Source: Bacillota bacterium (GTDB lineage Bacteria > Bacillota > Clostridia > Lachnospirales > Lachnospiraceae). From it: a DNA stretch of 64,000 nt. Shown one piece after another: positions 25,554 through 34,774 of this stretch; the stretch's first letter is position 1, and the number at the start of each line of letters is the position of its first letter. The translations under genes were made by a program, and so were the position numbers. A model generated the notes under the pieces. The model was not told where the DNA came from. It did not search any database and saw only the letters and a list, made by a program, of their open reading frames with translations. The stretch is taken from NCBI GenBank assembly GCA_023399055.1, contig JAEWQV010000027.1, positions 1-64,000 of the forward strand, in the 5' to 3' direction.

Positions 25554-25910
25554 ATGAAAGGATTTATGAACACTCATATAGGTGAAATTTTAATTGATAA
25601 TGATGTACTGGCGAAATATGCCGGCGCTTCTGCAGTTGAATGCTTTGGAGTAGTTGGAATGGCATCTGTCAATATGAAGGATGGAATCGTTAAACTACTA
25701 AAAAAAGATAATTTAAGTCATGGTGTAAATGTCACAATCGAAGATAACAGAATAACTATTGACCTGCATATTATCGTTTCCTACGGCGTGAGTATTTCTG
25801 CTGTTGCTGATAATTTAATCAGTAATGTAAAATATAATGTAGAAGAATTCTCAGGACTTGAGGTTAAGAAGATTAATATATTTGTAGAAGGTGTCAGAGT
25901 AATAGACTGA
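25554..25910 (+). CDS. Asp23/Gls24 family protein (YloU-like)
   Basis: The ATG at 25554 follows GGAGG and gives 118 residues; the frame is open from 25524 but has no ribosome site there. The protein is a single Asp23 domain: GEILIDNDVLAKYAGASAVECFGVVGM at the start, ITIDLHIIVSYGVSISAVADNL in the core, and VEEFSGLEVKKINIFVEGVRV at the end. In Bacillus and Staphylococcus these proteins are linked to membrane and cell envelope homeostasis. Here, as in Bacillus yloU-yloV, it precedes fakA by 35 nt. A small hairpin (CGCC ATA GGCG) sits just before its ribosome site. Confidence 0.92.
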   Translation: MKGFMNTHIGEILIDNDVLAKYAGASAVECFGVVGMASVNMKDGIVKLLKKDNLSHGVNVTIEDNRITIDLHIIVSYGVSISAVADNLISNVKYNVEEFSGLEVKKINIFVEGVRVID

Positions 25911-25945
25911 TCCTTGGAGGTACAACGTTTAAGGAGGAAAACCCA

Positions 25946-27625
25946 GTGGTTATTAAGACGATAGATGCGAACACTCTGAAAAAAATGTTTCTTGCCGGAG
26001 CAGCTAGTATCGAGGCGAAGAAGGAAATAATTAACGAATTGAATGTATTCCCGGTTCCAGATGGAGATACAGGTACAAATATGACACTTACCATTATGTC
26101 TGCCGTAAAGGAAGTGAATGCATTAGCTAATCCAACGATTGAAGAATTAGCAAAAGCAATCTCAGGCGGATCACTTCGCGGAGCAAGAGGTAATTCAGGA
26201 GTAATCCTGTCACAGCTTTTCCGTGGATTTACAAAGGAAATTAAAGATTACAAAGAAATCAACGTTACTATAATGACTAACGCTTTACAAAAGGCAACTG
26301 AAACAGCTTATCGTGCCGTTATGAAACCAAAGGAAGGTACGATATTAACGGTTGCAAGGGGTGCAGCAGAGAAAGCAGCACAATTAGTGTCTGAAACAGA
26401 TGATTTAGTATATTTCTGTCAGAAGGTAATTGCCCATATGGAAGTAGTTCTCAAGAATACACCTGAACTGTTACCTGTATTAAAAGAAGCCGGAGTAGTA
26501 GATTCCGGCGGACAGGGACTTTTAGAAATAGTAAAGGGTGCGTATGATGCGCTGATCGGTAAAGAAGTTAACTTTACTAATGTTACGACCACAGAGACTG
26601 CCGCAACAGAAGGCCGTCAAAGAGAAAAAATCTCAACAGATGATATTAAGTTTGGATATTGTACAGAATTTATTATTATGTTAGAAAAAGAATACAATGA
26701 GAAGACAGAGATTGAATTCAAGGATTATCTTGAATCCATTGGAGACTCACTGGTAGTTGTTTCGGATGAAGATGTCGTGAAGGTACATGTACATACGAAT
26801 GACCCCGGACTTGCAATTCAGAGGGCATTGACGTATGGTTCACTAACACGTATGAAAATAGATAACATGAGAGAAGAGCACAATGAGCGTATCATTAAGG
26901 ATGCTGAGAAGTTAGCAGAAGAGCAGAAGAAGGAAGAAGTAAAAGCTGCTCCAGCAAAGCCAAGAAAGAATGCAGGCTTTATAGCAGTATCCATGGGTGA
27001 AGGTCTCGATGAGATATTTACTGGACTTGGAGTTGACTATATTATTAAGGGTGGTCAAACCATGAATCCAAGCACGGAAGATATGTTAAATGCAATTAGC
27101 GAAGTGAATGCTGACCATATCTTTATCTTACCAAACAATGGTAACATTATTCTTGCAGCAGAGCAGGCAAAGCATTTGACAGAGGATAAGAATATTATTG
27201 TTATCCCATCAAAAACGGTACCACAGGGTATAACAGCTGTTATTAATTTTGTCTATAATAAGTCTCCAGAAGAGAATGCAGCTAGAATGACAGAAGAGAT
27301 GCTGAAGGTAAAATCCGGTCAGGTAACCTATGCAGTTAGAGATACCAGTTTAGATGGTAAGGATATAAAGCAAGGTAATATCATGGGTATTGGTGATAAG
27401 ACTATTCTTTCCGTAGGTGATGATATTAAGGCAACTACACTGGAGTTGGTACAATGTCTTGCTAATGAGGATTCAGAATTAATTAGCCTATACTATGGTG
27501 AAGAAGTAACAGAGGATGAAGCAAATGCTCTTGCAGATGAGATAATGCAGCTATATTCCAATGTTGACGTTGAAGTACATTACGGTGGTCAACCAATCTA
27601 TTATTATGTATTGTCAGTGGAATAA
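25946..27625 (+). CDS. fakA: Fatty acid kinase catalytic subunit FakA (YloV)
   Basis: FakA phosphorylates fatty acids bound by FakB so that they can enter phospholipid synthesis. The 559-residue protein starts with GTG at 25946 after AAGGAGG. The N-terminal ~200 residues form a DAK2 (dihydroxyacetone kinase type) ATP-binding domain with the Mg-binding motif PDGDTGTNM near residue 37 and GARGNSGVILSQ near 80. VDSGGQGL at ~185 ends it. A middle domain with VVKVHVHTNDPG and a C-terminal DegV-like domain (FILPNNGNI, IPSKTVPQGI) follow, as in YloV. No fakB is nearby. A terminator follows at 27658. Confidence 0.95.
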   Translation: MVIKTIDANTLKKMFLAGAASIEAKKEIINELNVFPVPDGDTGTNMTLTIMSAVKEVNALANPTIEELAKAISGGSLRGARGNSGVILSQLFRGFTKEIKDYKEINVTIMTNALQKATETAYRAVMKPKEGTILTVARGAAEKAAQLVSETDDLVYFCQKVIAHMEVVLKNTPELLPVLKEAGVVDSGGQGLLEIVKGAYDALIGKEVNFTNVTTTETAATEGRQREKISTDDIKFGYCTEFIIMLEKEYNEKTEIEFKDYLESIGDSLVVVSDEDVVKVHVHTNDPGLAIQRALTYGSLTRMKIDNMREEHNERIIKDAEKLAEEQKKEEVKAAPAKPRKNAGFIAVSMGEGLDEIFTGLGVDYIIKGGQTMNPSTEDMLNAISEVNADHIFILPNNGNIILAAEQAKHLTEDKNIIVIPSKTVPQGITAVINFVYNKSPEENAARMTEEMLKVKSGQVTYAVRDTSLDGKDIKQGNIMGIGDKTILSVGDDIKATTLELVQCLANEDSELISLYYGEEVTEDEANALADEIMQLYSNVDVEVHYGGQPIYYYVLSVE

Positions 27626-27657
27626 ACGAAAACAATAATCATAACTATAAATTAAAG

Positions 27658-27688
27658 TAGTGGTTCGTATGAAACGAACCACTATTTT
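27658..27688 (+). terminator. Rho-independent terminator after fakA
   Basis: A perfect 11-bp stem (TAGTGGTTCGT at 27658-27668 with 27674-27684) with a 5-nt loop is followed by TTTT. Confidence 0.82.
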
Positions 27689-27784
27689 CATAGGAATAAG
27701 GTTACCATGAAAAGATAACTGTGATACCTTATGTAACAGGAATTGTATCAAAAATAACTTTGACAAAACAGTAAGGGGGTTCGT

Positions 27785-28402
27785 ATGGAACGAAATATAC
27801 CAAGACCAGGAGAATTCTACAAGCATTTTAAGGATAAGCTGTACCAGATTATAACGGTAGCTACACATACACAGACGGAAGAATTAATAGTTATTTATCA
27901 AGCACTCTATGGGGATTTTGGTACCTATGCGAGGCCACTTGAGGAATTTATGAGCGAGGTTGACCGTGTTAAGTATCCAGAGGTTATACAGCAATATCGT
28001 TTTGAGCGGATTGATCTTAAACCTTTATTTCAAGAATCAAAACCGGAAGAGATAAACTTGTCAGGAGTTCTGAATACGCAAGAAGTTCTAAGAGCACATG
28101 AAGTTCTGAGTACGCCAGAGGTTCCAGTATCAAAAGTTGATTCAGAGACTAATAATGACTATGAGTTAAAAGAAGAAGGAGCTGTAAACTCGGTGCTATT
28201 GGACTTTTTAGATGCTGAATCCTACAGTAAAAAACTTGAAGTACTAATTATAAACAAAAAACATTTAGATGATAGGTTGATTAATGATATGGCAGTAGCT
28301 CTGGATTGCGCTGTAAATGAAGGACCTATCGAAAATCGAATTCAGGAGTTAATCAATTGTCTCGAAGCAATGAGAAGATTTGAGGATAGAAGATTACGTT
28401 AA
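27785..28402 (+). CDS. DUF1653 domain protein
   Basis: The first ~75 of 205 residues are a DUF1653 domain: YKHFKDKLYQIITVATHTQTEELIVIYQALYGD then RPLEEFM match the family core (HFKGxxY, HTETxE, VVYQALYG, RPxxxF). The function of this beta-rich domain is unknown. The remaining ~130 residues are a charged linker with a VLNTQEVLRAHEVLSTPEV imperfect repeat and a helical end. The start follows AAGGGGG. It may be transcribed with the EamA gene that starts 97 nt later. Confidence 0.75.
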   Translation: MERNIPRPGEFYKHFKDKLYQIITVATHTQTEELIVIYQALYGDFGTYARPLEEFMSEVDRVKYPEVIQQYRFERIDLKPLFQESKPEEINLSGVLNTQEVLRAHEVLSTPEVPVSKVDSETNNDYELKEEGAVNSVLLDFLDAESYSKKLEVLIINKKHLDDRLINDMAVALDCAVNEGPIENRIQELINCLEAMRRFEDRRLR

Positions 28403-28499
28403 GATTGAGGAAGAAGTGTGAAAGAAAAGCACATGCACACTGAGGTTTGCGTCCTGTGAATGAATGCAAGCACTCATTCATAGAACTTGGAGGCAAAGT

Positions 28500-29435
28500 A
28501 TGAATAAAAATAAATTAGCATTTGGTCATTTATTATCGCTCTTTTCAATAATTGTATGGGGAACAACATTTATATCTACAAAGTTGCTGCTTAGAGATTT
28601 TTCACCAATTGAAATTTTGTTTCTTCGATTTATTATTGCCTTAGTTGTATTGATATTAGCAGCTCCCAGAAGATTAAAGATAACAGAACGGAAACATGAA
28701 TTACTTTTTGCAGGTGCGGGAATATGTGGAATAACTTTATATTTTTTACTGGAAAACATAGCGTTAACATATTCACAGGCTGCAAATATAGGTGTTGTAC
28801 TTTCTATCGCACCAATCTTTACTGCCATTATGGCGCATTTTATACTGCACGGTGAAAGATTAAAGGTTAATTTTTTTATGGGTTTTGTAGTTGCAATCAT
28901 TGGAATTGGAATCATCAGTTTTGATGGGCACACTTCTTTAAAGTTAAATCCAATTGGAGATGTTTTAGCTATATTAGCTGCTTTTGTGTGGGGAATCTAC
29001 TCCGTATTAACAAAAAAGCTGGGTGAGTATGGTTATCCGATGATTCTTATGACTAGACGCATTTTTACATACGGGATATTATTTATGATACCGGCAATGA
29101 TTTTTATGAAAATAGATATTGCCCCCGAATTACTGATAAAACCCATGAATATATTTAATCTGCTGTTCCTAGGAATAGGTGCCTCAGCGCTTTGTTTTGT
29201 TACTTGGAACTATGCGGTAAAATTATTAGGAGCAATTCAAACCAGTATCTATATCTACGGCGTTCCTGTAATTACAGTCATAACCTCAATTATAGTTTTA
29301 CGGGAGAGAATCACTCCTATGGCTACTGTCGGTATAGCATTAACGTTAATTGGTTTAATCCTATCTGAAAGTAGGATTAATATTAAGAGAAAAAAAGCCG
29401 CAAATTATGCAAAGGAACCGCTTAATCAAGATTAA
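28500..29435 (+). CDS. EamA/DMT-family transporter
   Basis: This 311-residue integral membrane protein has ten hydrophobic helices in two EamA repeats (about residues 8-140 and 153-297), the layout of drug/metabolite exporters. The family pattern WGTTFISTKLL is in helix 1 and CFVTWNYAVKLLGA is in the second repeat. The ATG at 28500 follows TTGGAGG; an upstream in-frame ATG has no ribosome site. A 7-bp inverted repeat (TGAATGA / TCATTCA) lies about 25 nt ahead of this start. Its last 14 nt overlap the tail of the minus-strand permease gene. The substrate is unknown. Confidence 0.87.
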   Translation: MNKNKLAFGHLLSLFSIIVWGTTFISTKLLLRDFSPIEILFLRFIIALVVLILAAPRRLKITERKHELLFAGAGICGITLYFLLENIALTYSQAANIGVVLSIAPIFTAIMAHFILHGERLKVNFFMGFVVAIIGIGIISFDGHTSLKLNPIGDVLAILAAFVWGIYSVLTKKLGEYGYPMILMTRRIFTYGILFMIPAMIFMKIDIAPELLIKPMNIFNLLFLGIGASALCFVTWNYAVKLLGAIQTSIYIYGVPVITVITSIIVLRERITPMATVGIALTLIGLILSESRINIKRKKAANYAKEPLNQD

Positions 29436-30207
29436 GCTTTCTCTTAAAGATAAAATTGGTTACAAAAAAGAATATAACATTAAGTACTAAGGTGTAAAGT
29501 ATCATTAATGGTAGAACTACTTCAGGTATTATGGTAATGTCATTGATAGTTTGTTTAAATATTAGACTAAGTATACCCATGCAAATGATAACAAGTATCT
29601 GAAGTCCAGTATAAATACCAATATATGCACCAAAAGAACCGATTAATTTATGTCCGTTAATTAATTGTCCTATAGCAATGGATACATAGATTAATAATAT
29701 GTTATTTAAGATAGCAGTGATTAGTATTACAATAAGTTCAATTACCAGAAGTAGGGAAGAAGAGCCGAATTCACGCTGGAATTCTGCTTTTACTAACCCC
29801 CAAAAGGTTGGAAGATCACTAAACCAGTCTGCCCGATAGAAGACAATAATAAGTGATAAAATTACAGCAGCGATACTAGCTAGTATCCAGAGCAGAGCAA
29901 CAATTAACTTTGAATTAATTAGTTCATGGGATTTTACAGGTAAGGTAAACATTAAATAGCCTTCATCTGTAACTAAATTCTTATAAAATCTTTGAATAAT
30001 AAGGATAAAGGTCACAACAACAATTCCAATCAGTGCTACTACATAAGCAAAGGTAAGAAAGCCTTTTATACCAGCAAGAATTCCATGAAATGCCTCGATA
30101 TAAAGTGCAAAATGATTAACGAAAGTTAATACAGCCAATGCAACATAAAGAGGTATTAGTAGTCTTGAGGTTGCGTTAAGTTCATGTTTCAATAATTTTC
30201 CTAACAT
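29422..30207 (-). CDS. ABC transporter permease
   Basis: This 261-residue protein has about six hydrophobic helices (starting near residues 18, 50, 100, 155, 190 and 232) and no signal peptide. It matches the layout of the small ABC-2 permeases that follow YtrA-type regulators. Its start overlaps the end of the ATPase gene by 7 nt, so the two are translationally coupled. Its stop lies inside the converging EamA gene with a 14-nt tail-to-tail overlap. Which compound it moves is unknown. Transport of envelope-active peptides is the usual guess. Confidence 0.82.
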   Translation of the reverse strand: MLGKLLKHELNATSRLLIPLYVALAVLTFVNHFALYIEAFHGILAGIKGFLTFAYVVALIGIVVVTFILIIQRFYKNLVTDEGYLMFTLPVKSHELINSKLIVALLWILASIAAVILSLIIVFYRADWFSDLPTFWGLVKAEFQREFGSSSLLLVIELIVILITAILNNILLIYVSIAIGQLINGHKLIGSFGAYIGIYTGLQILVIICMGILSLIFKQTINDITIIPEVVLPLMILYTLVLNVIFFFVTNFIFKRKLNLD

Positions 30208-30899
30208 TTGAATACCTCCCTAAATAAGGTGTCTATGGATTTACCTTCCTTTGTACGAATATCATCGACAGAGGCATGCAAAGTTATATTACTATCTTTA
30301 ATAAATACTACTTCGTCTAAAATTCGTTCAATATCAGAAATTAAATGCGTGGAGATCAAAATGGTTGCCTTATCATTATAATTTGAGATAATGGTATTTA
30401 ATATATAGTCTCTGGCAGCAGGATCAACCCCTCCGATGGGTTCATCAAGGCAATATAGATCAGCATTGCGACTCATAACCAGAATGAGTTGTACTTTCTC
30501 TTTGGTTCCCTTAGAGAGAGATTTCATTTTAGCATTCGGATTTAGATGTAATCTTTCCAACATATCATGACATCTCTTCTCATCAAAATCTCCGTAGAAA
30601 TCCTTAAAAAAAGCGATTGCATCAGAAATCTTCATCCAATCCGGTATATAGGTTCTCTCGGGGAGATAGGAGATGATTTTTTTTGTTTCTGGTCCGGGAT
30701 TTTTACCATCGATTAAGATTTCTCCCGCATTTGGTACTAATAGACCGTTAATTAGTTTGATTAATGTTGTCTTACCACTGCCATTAGGTCCAAGAAGACC
30801 GATGATTCGTCCACGCTCTAAACGTAGATTTACATTGTTCAAAGCAGTAAGTTTGGAAAAGTTTTTAGTCAGTGCCCTGCACTCTAATATGGTATTCAT
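30201..30899 (-). CDS. ABC transporter ATP-binding protein
   Basis: This 232-residue ATPase carries Walker A (GPNGSGKTT near residue 38), the signature LSKGTKEK near 129 (LSxGxK form), Walker B (LYCLDEP near 155) and a switch His (STHL near 185). The start is the ATG at 30899, 4 nt after the regulator's stop codon, with GGGAG just upstream. An upstream in-frame start would overlap the regulator. Together with the following permease and the preceding GntR regulator it forms a YtrA-YtrB-like operon. It powers the permease from the cytoplasm. Confidence 0.93.
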   Translation of the reverse strand: MNTILECRALTKNFSKLTALNNVNLRLERGRIIGLLGPNGSGKTTLIKLINGLLVPNAGEILIDGKNPGPETKKIISYLPERTYIPDWMKISDAIAFFKDFYGDFDEKRCHDMLERLHLNPNAKMKSLSKGTKEKVQLILVMSRNADLYCLDEPIGGVDPAARDYILNTIISNYNDKATILISTHLISDIERILDEVVFIKDSNITLHASVDDIRTKEGKSIDTLFREVFKC

Positions 30900-30903
30900 A
30901 TAC

Positions 30904-31299
30904 TTACTCCCATCCGCGGTTACCACCGCTTGTTTCCTTGTTATTGATTATTTCTGTTATATAATTCAAGATTTCACTGCCTTCAAAACCAAGCTGTTTC
31001 ATACGTTCCAAAAAATCAAGAACGAGTTCCTTTGCGGATTGTTTTTTTAAATTTTTAATTAGTTCTTCATCAGAAGTAATAAAACGACCACTGGTTCTGT
31101 TGGTGTAGATAAGCCCTGTGCGCTCAAGTTCTGTAAGTGCCTTCTGCATTGTATTTGGATTTACTGTAGCATCACTTGCCAAATCCCTAACGGAAGGTAA
31201 TTTGTCACCTGGCTTAAAGTATCCGGAAATAATACCTGCTTGAATTAGTTCCACTAGCTGTAAATAAACAGGTCGTTCCGAATTTATATCCCAATTCAT
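30904..31299 (-). CDS. GntR-family regulator of the YtrA subfamily
   Basis: This 131-residue repressor has an N-terminal winged helix (residues ~8-75) with PVYLQLVELIQAGIISG, then the helix-turn-helix LPSVRDLASDATVNPNTMQKAL and a wing (ERTGLIYTNRTSG). A short C-terminal helical part without an effector domain is the YtrA hallmark. The start is the ATG at 31299, next to AAGGAGT. It lies first in the operon, and its likely operator sits just behind the promoter at 31383-31439, so it should repress its own operon. YtrA in Bacillus responds to cell-wall antibiotics; for this one the signal is unknown. Confidence 0.88.
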   Translation of the reverse strand: MNWDINSERPVYLQLVELIQAGIISGYFKPGDKLPSVRDLASDATVNPNTMQKALTELERTGLIYTNRTSGRFITSDEELIKNLKKQSAKELVLDFLERMKQLGFEGSEILNYITEIINNKETSGGNRGWE

Positions 31300-31382
31300 A
31301 AATACTCCTTTCTGTGATATGAAATAAGAATGCATACAGAAAACGCATATGCTACAATCTCGTAAATCACTTTGTGTATTAC

Positions 31383-31439
31383 TGTATTAAGCAACTAATA
31401 CAATAATACAATAATACATTGTTGGTTTTATATTGTCAA
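31383..31439 (-). promoter_or_regulatory. Promoter and palindromic operator of the GntR/ABC operon
   Basis: On the minus strand TTGACA (31439-31434) and TATTAT (31416-31411) are 17 bp apart. The predicted start is near 31404. A perfect inverted repeat TGTATTA N6 TAATACA lies at 31383-31402, overlapping the start site. Further TGTATTA-like units lie near 31403-31420. This fits autorepression by the GntR protein. Confidence 0.65.
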
Positions 31440-31569
31440 ACAAAAAATTGAAATTACAATAATTCTTTTTTATTCTTCCATTATCGTATATAATTAAAAC
31501 AATAAAGATAACCAATTTTCTGGAAGAAATATTGTACCTGCTGCCCAATTTGCAGGTTTCAAGAAAGGC

Positions 31570-33618
31570 ATGGATATTTATATGGAAGCGATTGATAATA
31601 TAAAGGTAATTAAGGGAATTGGTGAAAAAACAGAGAAATCAATGTTCAAGCTGGGCATTGAGACAGTGCAGGATTTGCTCGAGCATTATCCTAGAGGATA
31701 TGAAGAATATTTAAGACCAATACCAATTTCCGCAGTATCAGAAGGGCAGACGGTATCCATTGAAGCATCACTAGCTGCTTATCCTAAGATAAAGAAGATT
31801 AGAAATCTTCAGATTCTTAATGCAACTGTGAAGGATTTTTCTTCAACCTTGTCACTTACCTGGTTTAATATGCCGTTTTTACAAAAGACTCTTCATATCG
31901 GAACCCATTATATTTTTAGGGGAAAGATAATTAGAAAGAATGGTATTTTGGTAATGGAGCAGCCACAACATTATCAGAAAGAAGATTACTATAGATTACT
32001 GAATATCTTACAACCGGTCTATCCCTTGACAGAAGGTATAACAAATGCTGCCATTGTTAAGGCAATGAAACAAGCACTTGAGGGTATTACTTTTGCAAAG
32101 GATTATATTCCAAAGCATATAGTAAAAGAATATACATTGCTGGATAGAACCAAAGCCATGAAAGAAATACACTTTCCAAAGGATAAGGAAAGTATGATGA
32201 AAGCAAGACAACGTCTAGTCTTTGATGAATTCTTCCTGTATACCTTGGCACTTCGTAAGCTAAAAGATAAGAGAGTAATTTTGAAGTCAGAATACATTAT
32301 GAAGGATGCGAAAGAGACTGAAGCTTTGATTAAAGGCTTACCCTATAACTTAACTGGTGCACAGATCAGAGTATGGGAGGAAATTAAAAAGGACTTGTCC
32401 AGCGAACTGGTAATGAATCGACTCATCCAAGGGGATGTTGGTTCGGGTAAAACTATCCTTGCGGTGCTTGCGGCGCTAATGGCTGTAAAAAATGGGTATC
32501 AGGTATGCTTTATGGTACCGACAGAAGTTTTAGCAAAACAGCATTATCAATCCCTAACCTCACTTTTAGCGGTATTTCAAACAAAGGTTTGCCTATTAGT
32601 GGGGTCAATGACCGCGAAAGAGAAAAGAGAAGCATATGAACGTATTAAGTTACATGAAGCAGATATTGTCATAGGTACGCATGCTTTGATTCAAGAGAAA
32701 GTGGAATATGACAAATTAGGACTTGTAATTACAGATGAACAACATCGTTTTGGCGTTAAGCAAAGAGAGGCACTGATGCATAAGGGTGGAAATCCACATG
32801 TGTTAGTTATGAGCGCTACCCCAATTCCTAGAACGCTCGCAATTATTTTATATGGAGATCTGGATATTGGTATTGTGGATGAGCTGCCTGCCAACCGACT
32901 TCCGATTAAGAACTGTGTTTTAGATACCAACTATAGACCAAGGGCTTATAAGTTTATTGAGAAGCAGGTGATAACAGGAAGACAAGCTTATGTAATCTGT
33001 CCGATGGTGGAGGAAAGTGAAGAATTAGAAGCGGAAAATGTAATTGAATATACCCAGAGACTACAAGAGGAATTGCCACCAAGCATAGTAATAGAATTTT
33101 TGCATGGTAAAATGAAACCAAAGGATAAGAATGAGGTAATGGATCGTTTTGCAAAGGGTGAAATTCATGTTCTTGTATCAACCACAGTTGTGGAAGTAGG
33201 TGTGAATGTTCCAAATGCCACTGTTATGATGGTGGAGAATGCGGAACGGTTTGGTCTAGCCCAGCTTCATCAGCTTCGAGGCCGTGTCGGTCGTGGAGAA
33301 CATCAGTCTTACTGTATCTTTGTCTGTGGCAGCAGTAGTAAAGAGGCTTGGGACCGTCTTGAAATATTAAATAAATCAAATGACGGATTTTTTATCGCAG
33401 GGGAAGACCTAAAATTACGTGGACCTGGTGATATTTTTGGTATTCGTCAAAGTGGTGAGATGGACTTTAAACTTGGTGATGTTTTTACAGATGCAAGTAT
33501 TCTAAAGGTGGCAGCGGAAGCTGTAAAGAAAATGACCGATAATGAAGTTGAGCTTATATTTACAAATAATCCAACCTTAGAGGATAAGATACTTCATCGA
33601 TCGAATAATACCTTATAG
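31570..33618 (+). CDS. recG: ATP-dependent DNA helicase RecG
   Basis: RecG rescues stalled replication forks and branch-migrates Holliday junctions. The 682-residue protein is a normal length. The N-terminal wedge/OB part begins IKVIKGIGEKTEKSM (a helix-hairpin-helix-like start). Walker A GDVGSGKT is near residue 288, the Walker B variant DEQHRFG near 389, and SATPIPRTL near 418. The helicase end holds LRGRVGRG near 566. The N-terminus is uncertain: the ATG at 31570 is very close to its ribosome site, and an ATG at 31582 is also possible. In Bacillus recG follows fakA; here several genes lie between. Confidence 0.96.
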   Translation: MDIYMEAIDNIKVIKGIGEKTEKSMFKLGIETVQDLLEHYPRGYEEYLRPIPISAVSEGQTVSIEASLAAYPKIKKIRNLQILNATVKDFSSTLSLTWFNMPFLQKTLHIGTHYIFRGKIIRKNGILVMEQPQHYQKEDYYRLLNILQPVYPLTEGITNAAIVKAMKQALEGITFAKDYIPKHIVKEYTLLDRTKAMKEIHFPKDKESMMKARQRLVFDEFFLYTLALRKLKDKRVILKSEYIMKDAKETEALIKGLPYNLTGAQIRVWEEIKKDLSSELVMNRLIQGDVGSGKTILAVLAALMAVKNGYQVCFMVPTEVLAKQHYQSLTSLLAVFQTKVCLLVGSMTAKEKREAYERIKLHEADIVIGTHALIQEKVEYDKLGLVITDEQHRFGVKQREALMHKGGNPHVLVMSATPIPRTLAIILYGDLDIGIVDELPANRLPIKNCVLDTNYRPRAYKFIEKQVITGRQAYVICPMVEESEELEAENVIEYTQRLQEELPPSIVIEFLHGKMKPKDKNEVMDRFAKGEIHVLVSTTVVEVGVNVPNATVMMVENAERFGLAQLHQLRGRVGRGEHQSYCIFVCGSSSKEAWDRLEILNKSNDGFFIAGEDLKLRGPGDIFGIRQSGEMDFKLGDVFTDASILKVAAEAVKKMTDNEVELIFTNNPTLEDKILHRSNNTL

Positions 33619-33626
33619 AATTTGCA

Positions 33627-33657
33627 GACAGGTAATATCATAGATAATACTTGTTTT
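33627..33657 (+). terminator. Possible weak terminator after recG
   Basis: An imperfect 11-bp stem (33628-33638 with 33644-33654, one mismatch and one G-T pair) with a 5-nt loop is followed by TTT. Confidence 0.35.
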
Positions 33658-33664
33658 CGCTTTC

Positions 33665-33693
33665 TTGAAATATTTGAATGGACAAAGTATAAT
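33665..33693 (+). promoter_or_regulatory. Probable promoter of the glycan gene cluster
   Basis: TTGAAA (33665-33670) and a perfect TATAAT (33688-33693) are 17 bp apart, about 80 nt before the first GT2 gene. Confidence 0.6.
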
Positions 33694-33772
33694 AATTAAC
33701 AAACACATGGTAATTAGTGGATGTTTCATGTATAATAATTGAAGTTATTAAATGCGATAAAGAAGGATACGT

Positions 33773-34774
33773 ATGGGAAATTTATTGGATTATACAAGCA
33801 AAATAAGAACAGTTAATTCCAAACTTTCAATTGTCATTCCTGTATATCAGGAGGGGGAACATATAGGAAGTTCCATTGCTACAATTGAAAAAATATTAAT
33901 ATCCAATCAGATTAAATATGAATTTATTCTGGTGGATGATGGCTCAAAGGATAATACTTGGAGTGAACTGGTTAAGCTATCAAATAATAATGTAAATATT
34001 ACTTCACTAAGATTAAGTCGTAATTTTGGTAAAGAGTCGGCACTTTGCGCAGGACTGGAATATGCGGATGGAGATATGATACTTGTTATGGACTCCGACC
34101 TTCAGCACCCACCGGATATAATACCGGAGATGGTTCGTATCTGGAGAGAAGAAGGATATGATGTCGTAGAGGGAATAAAAAGCTCCAGGGGAAGAGAAAG
34201 TGCATTTTACAAACTTGCAGCAAAGTTTTTTTATTTTATAATATATAAAACTGCAAATATTAATCTTGGAAAGGCTTCTGACTTTAAATTAATGGACAGA
34301 AGAGTAATTGAAGCTTGGAAACAAATGCCAGAGCGGGCGACCTTCTTTCGAGGAATGTCAGCATGGATTGGTTTTGATCGCAAACAGATTAGTTTTGATG
34401 TGGCAGATCGTGTCAATGGAAGGACGAAGTGGTCAGTAATTCGGTTAATTCGTCTGGCAATGAATGCGATTACCTCCTATACCTCGGTACCACTCCATTG
34501 TATTACAGTACTTGGAATATTCCTGTTCTTTGGTGCTTTGTTATTAGGAATTCAGACTCTATACATGAAGTTTTCGGGTCAAGCCACAAGTGGTTTCACA
34601 ACAGTTATTCTCCTACAGTTAATTATAGGCAGCTCCATTATGATTAGCCTTGGTATGATAGGGATTTATCTCACCAAAATATATAAAGAAGTAAAGGGAA
34701 GACCGAGATATCTAATCTCCAATTGTATGACAAGCAGAGGCAAGTCGTGTGAGGACAAGGAGGAGCAGTTATGA
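33773..34774 (+). CDS. GT2 glycosyltransferase, GtrB/DPM1-like, membrane-bound
   Basis: This 333-residue enzyme resembles GtrB/ArnC-type transferases that link a sugar from a nucleotide donor to undecaprenyl phosphate at the inner face of the membrane. The catalytic part (residues ~18-230) has IVIPVYQEGE, VDDGSKD (first Asp pair) and MDSDLQHPP (DxD-like). RNFGKESALCAG is a typical follow-on. Two hydrophobic helices near 240-262 and 280-305 form the membrane anchor seen in GtrB. The ATG follows GAAGGAT. Its stop overlaps the start of the next gene in an ATGA, so the two should be made together. Confidence 0.88.
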   Translation: MGNLLDYTSKIRTVNSKLSIVIPVYQEGEHIGSSIATIEKILISNQIKYEFILVDDGSKDNTWSELVKLSNNNVNITSLRLSRNFGKESALCAGLEYADGDMILVMDSDLQHPPDIIPEMVRIWREEGYDVVEGIKSSRGRESAFYKLAAKFFYFIIYKTANINLGKASDFKLMDRRVIEAWKQMPERATFFRGMSAWIGFDRKQISFDVADRVNGRTKWSVIRLIRLAMNAITSYTSVPLHCITVLGIFLFFGALLLGIQTLYMKFSGQATSGFTTVILLQLIIGSSIMISLGMIGIYLTKIYKEVKGRPRYLISNCMTSRGKSCEDKEEQL

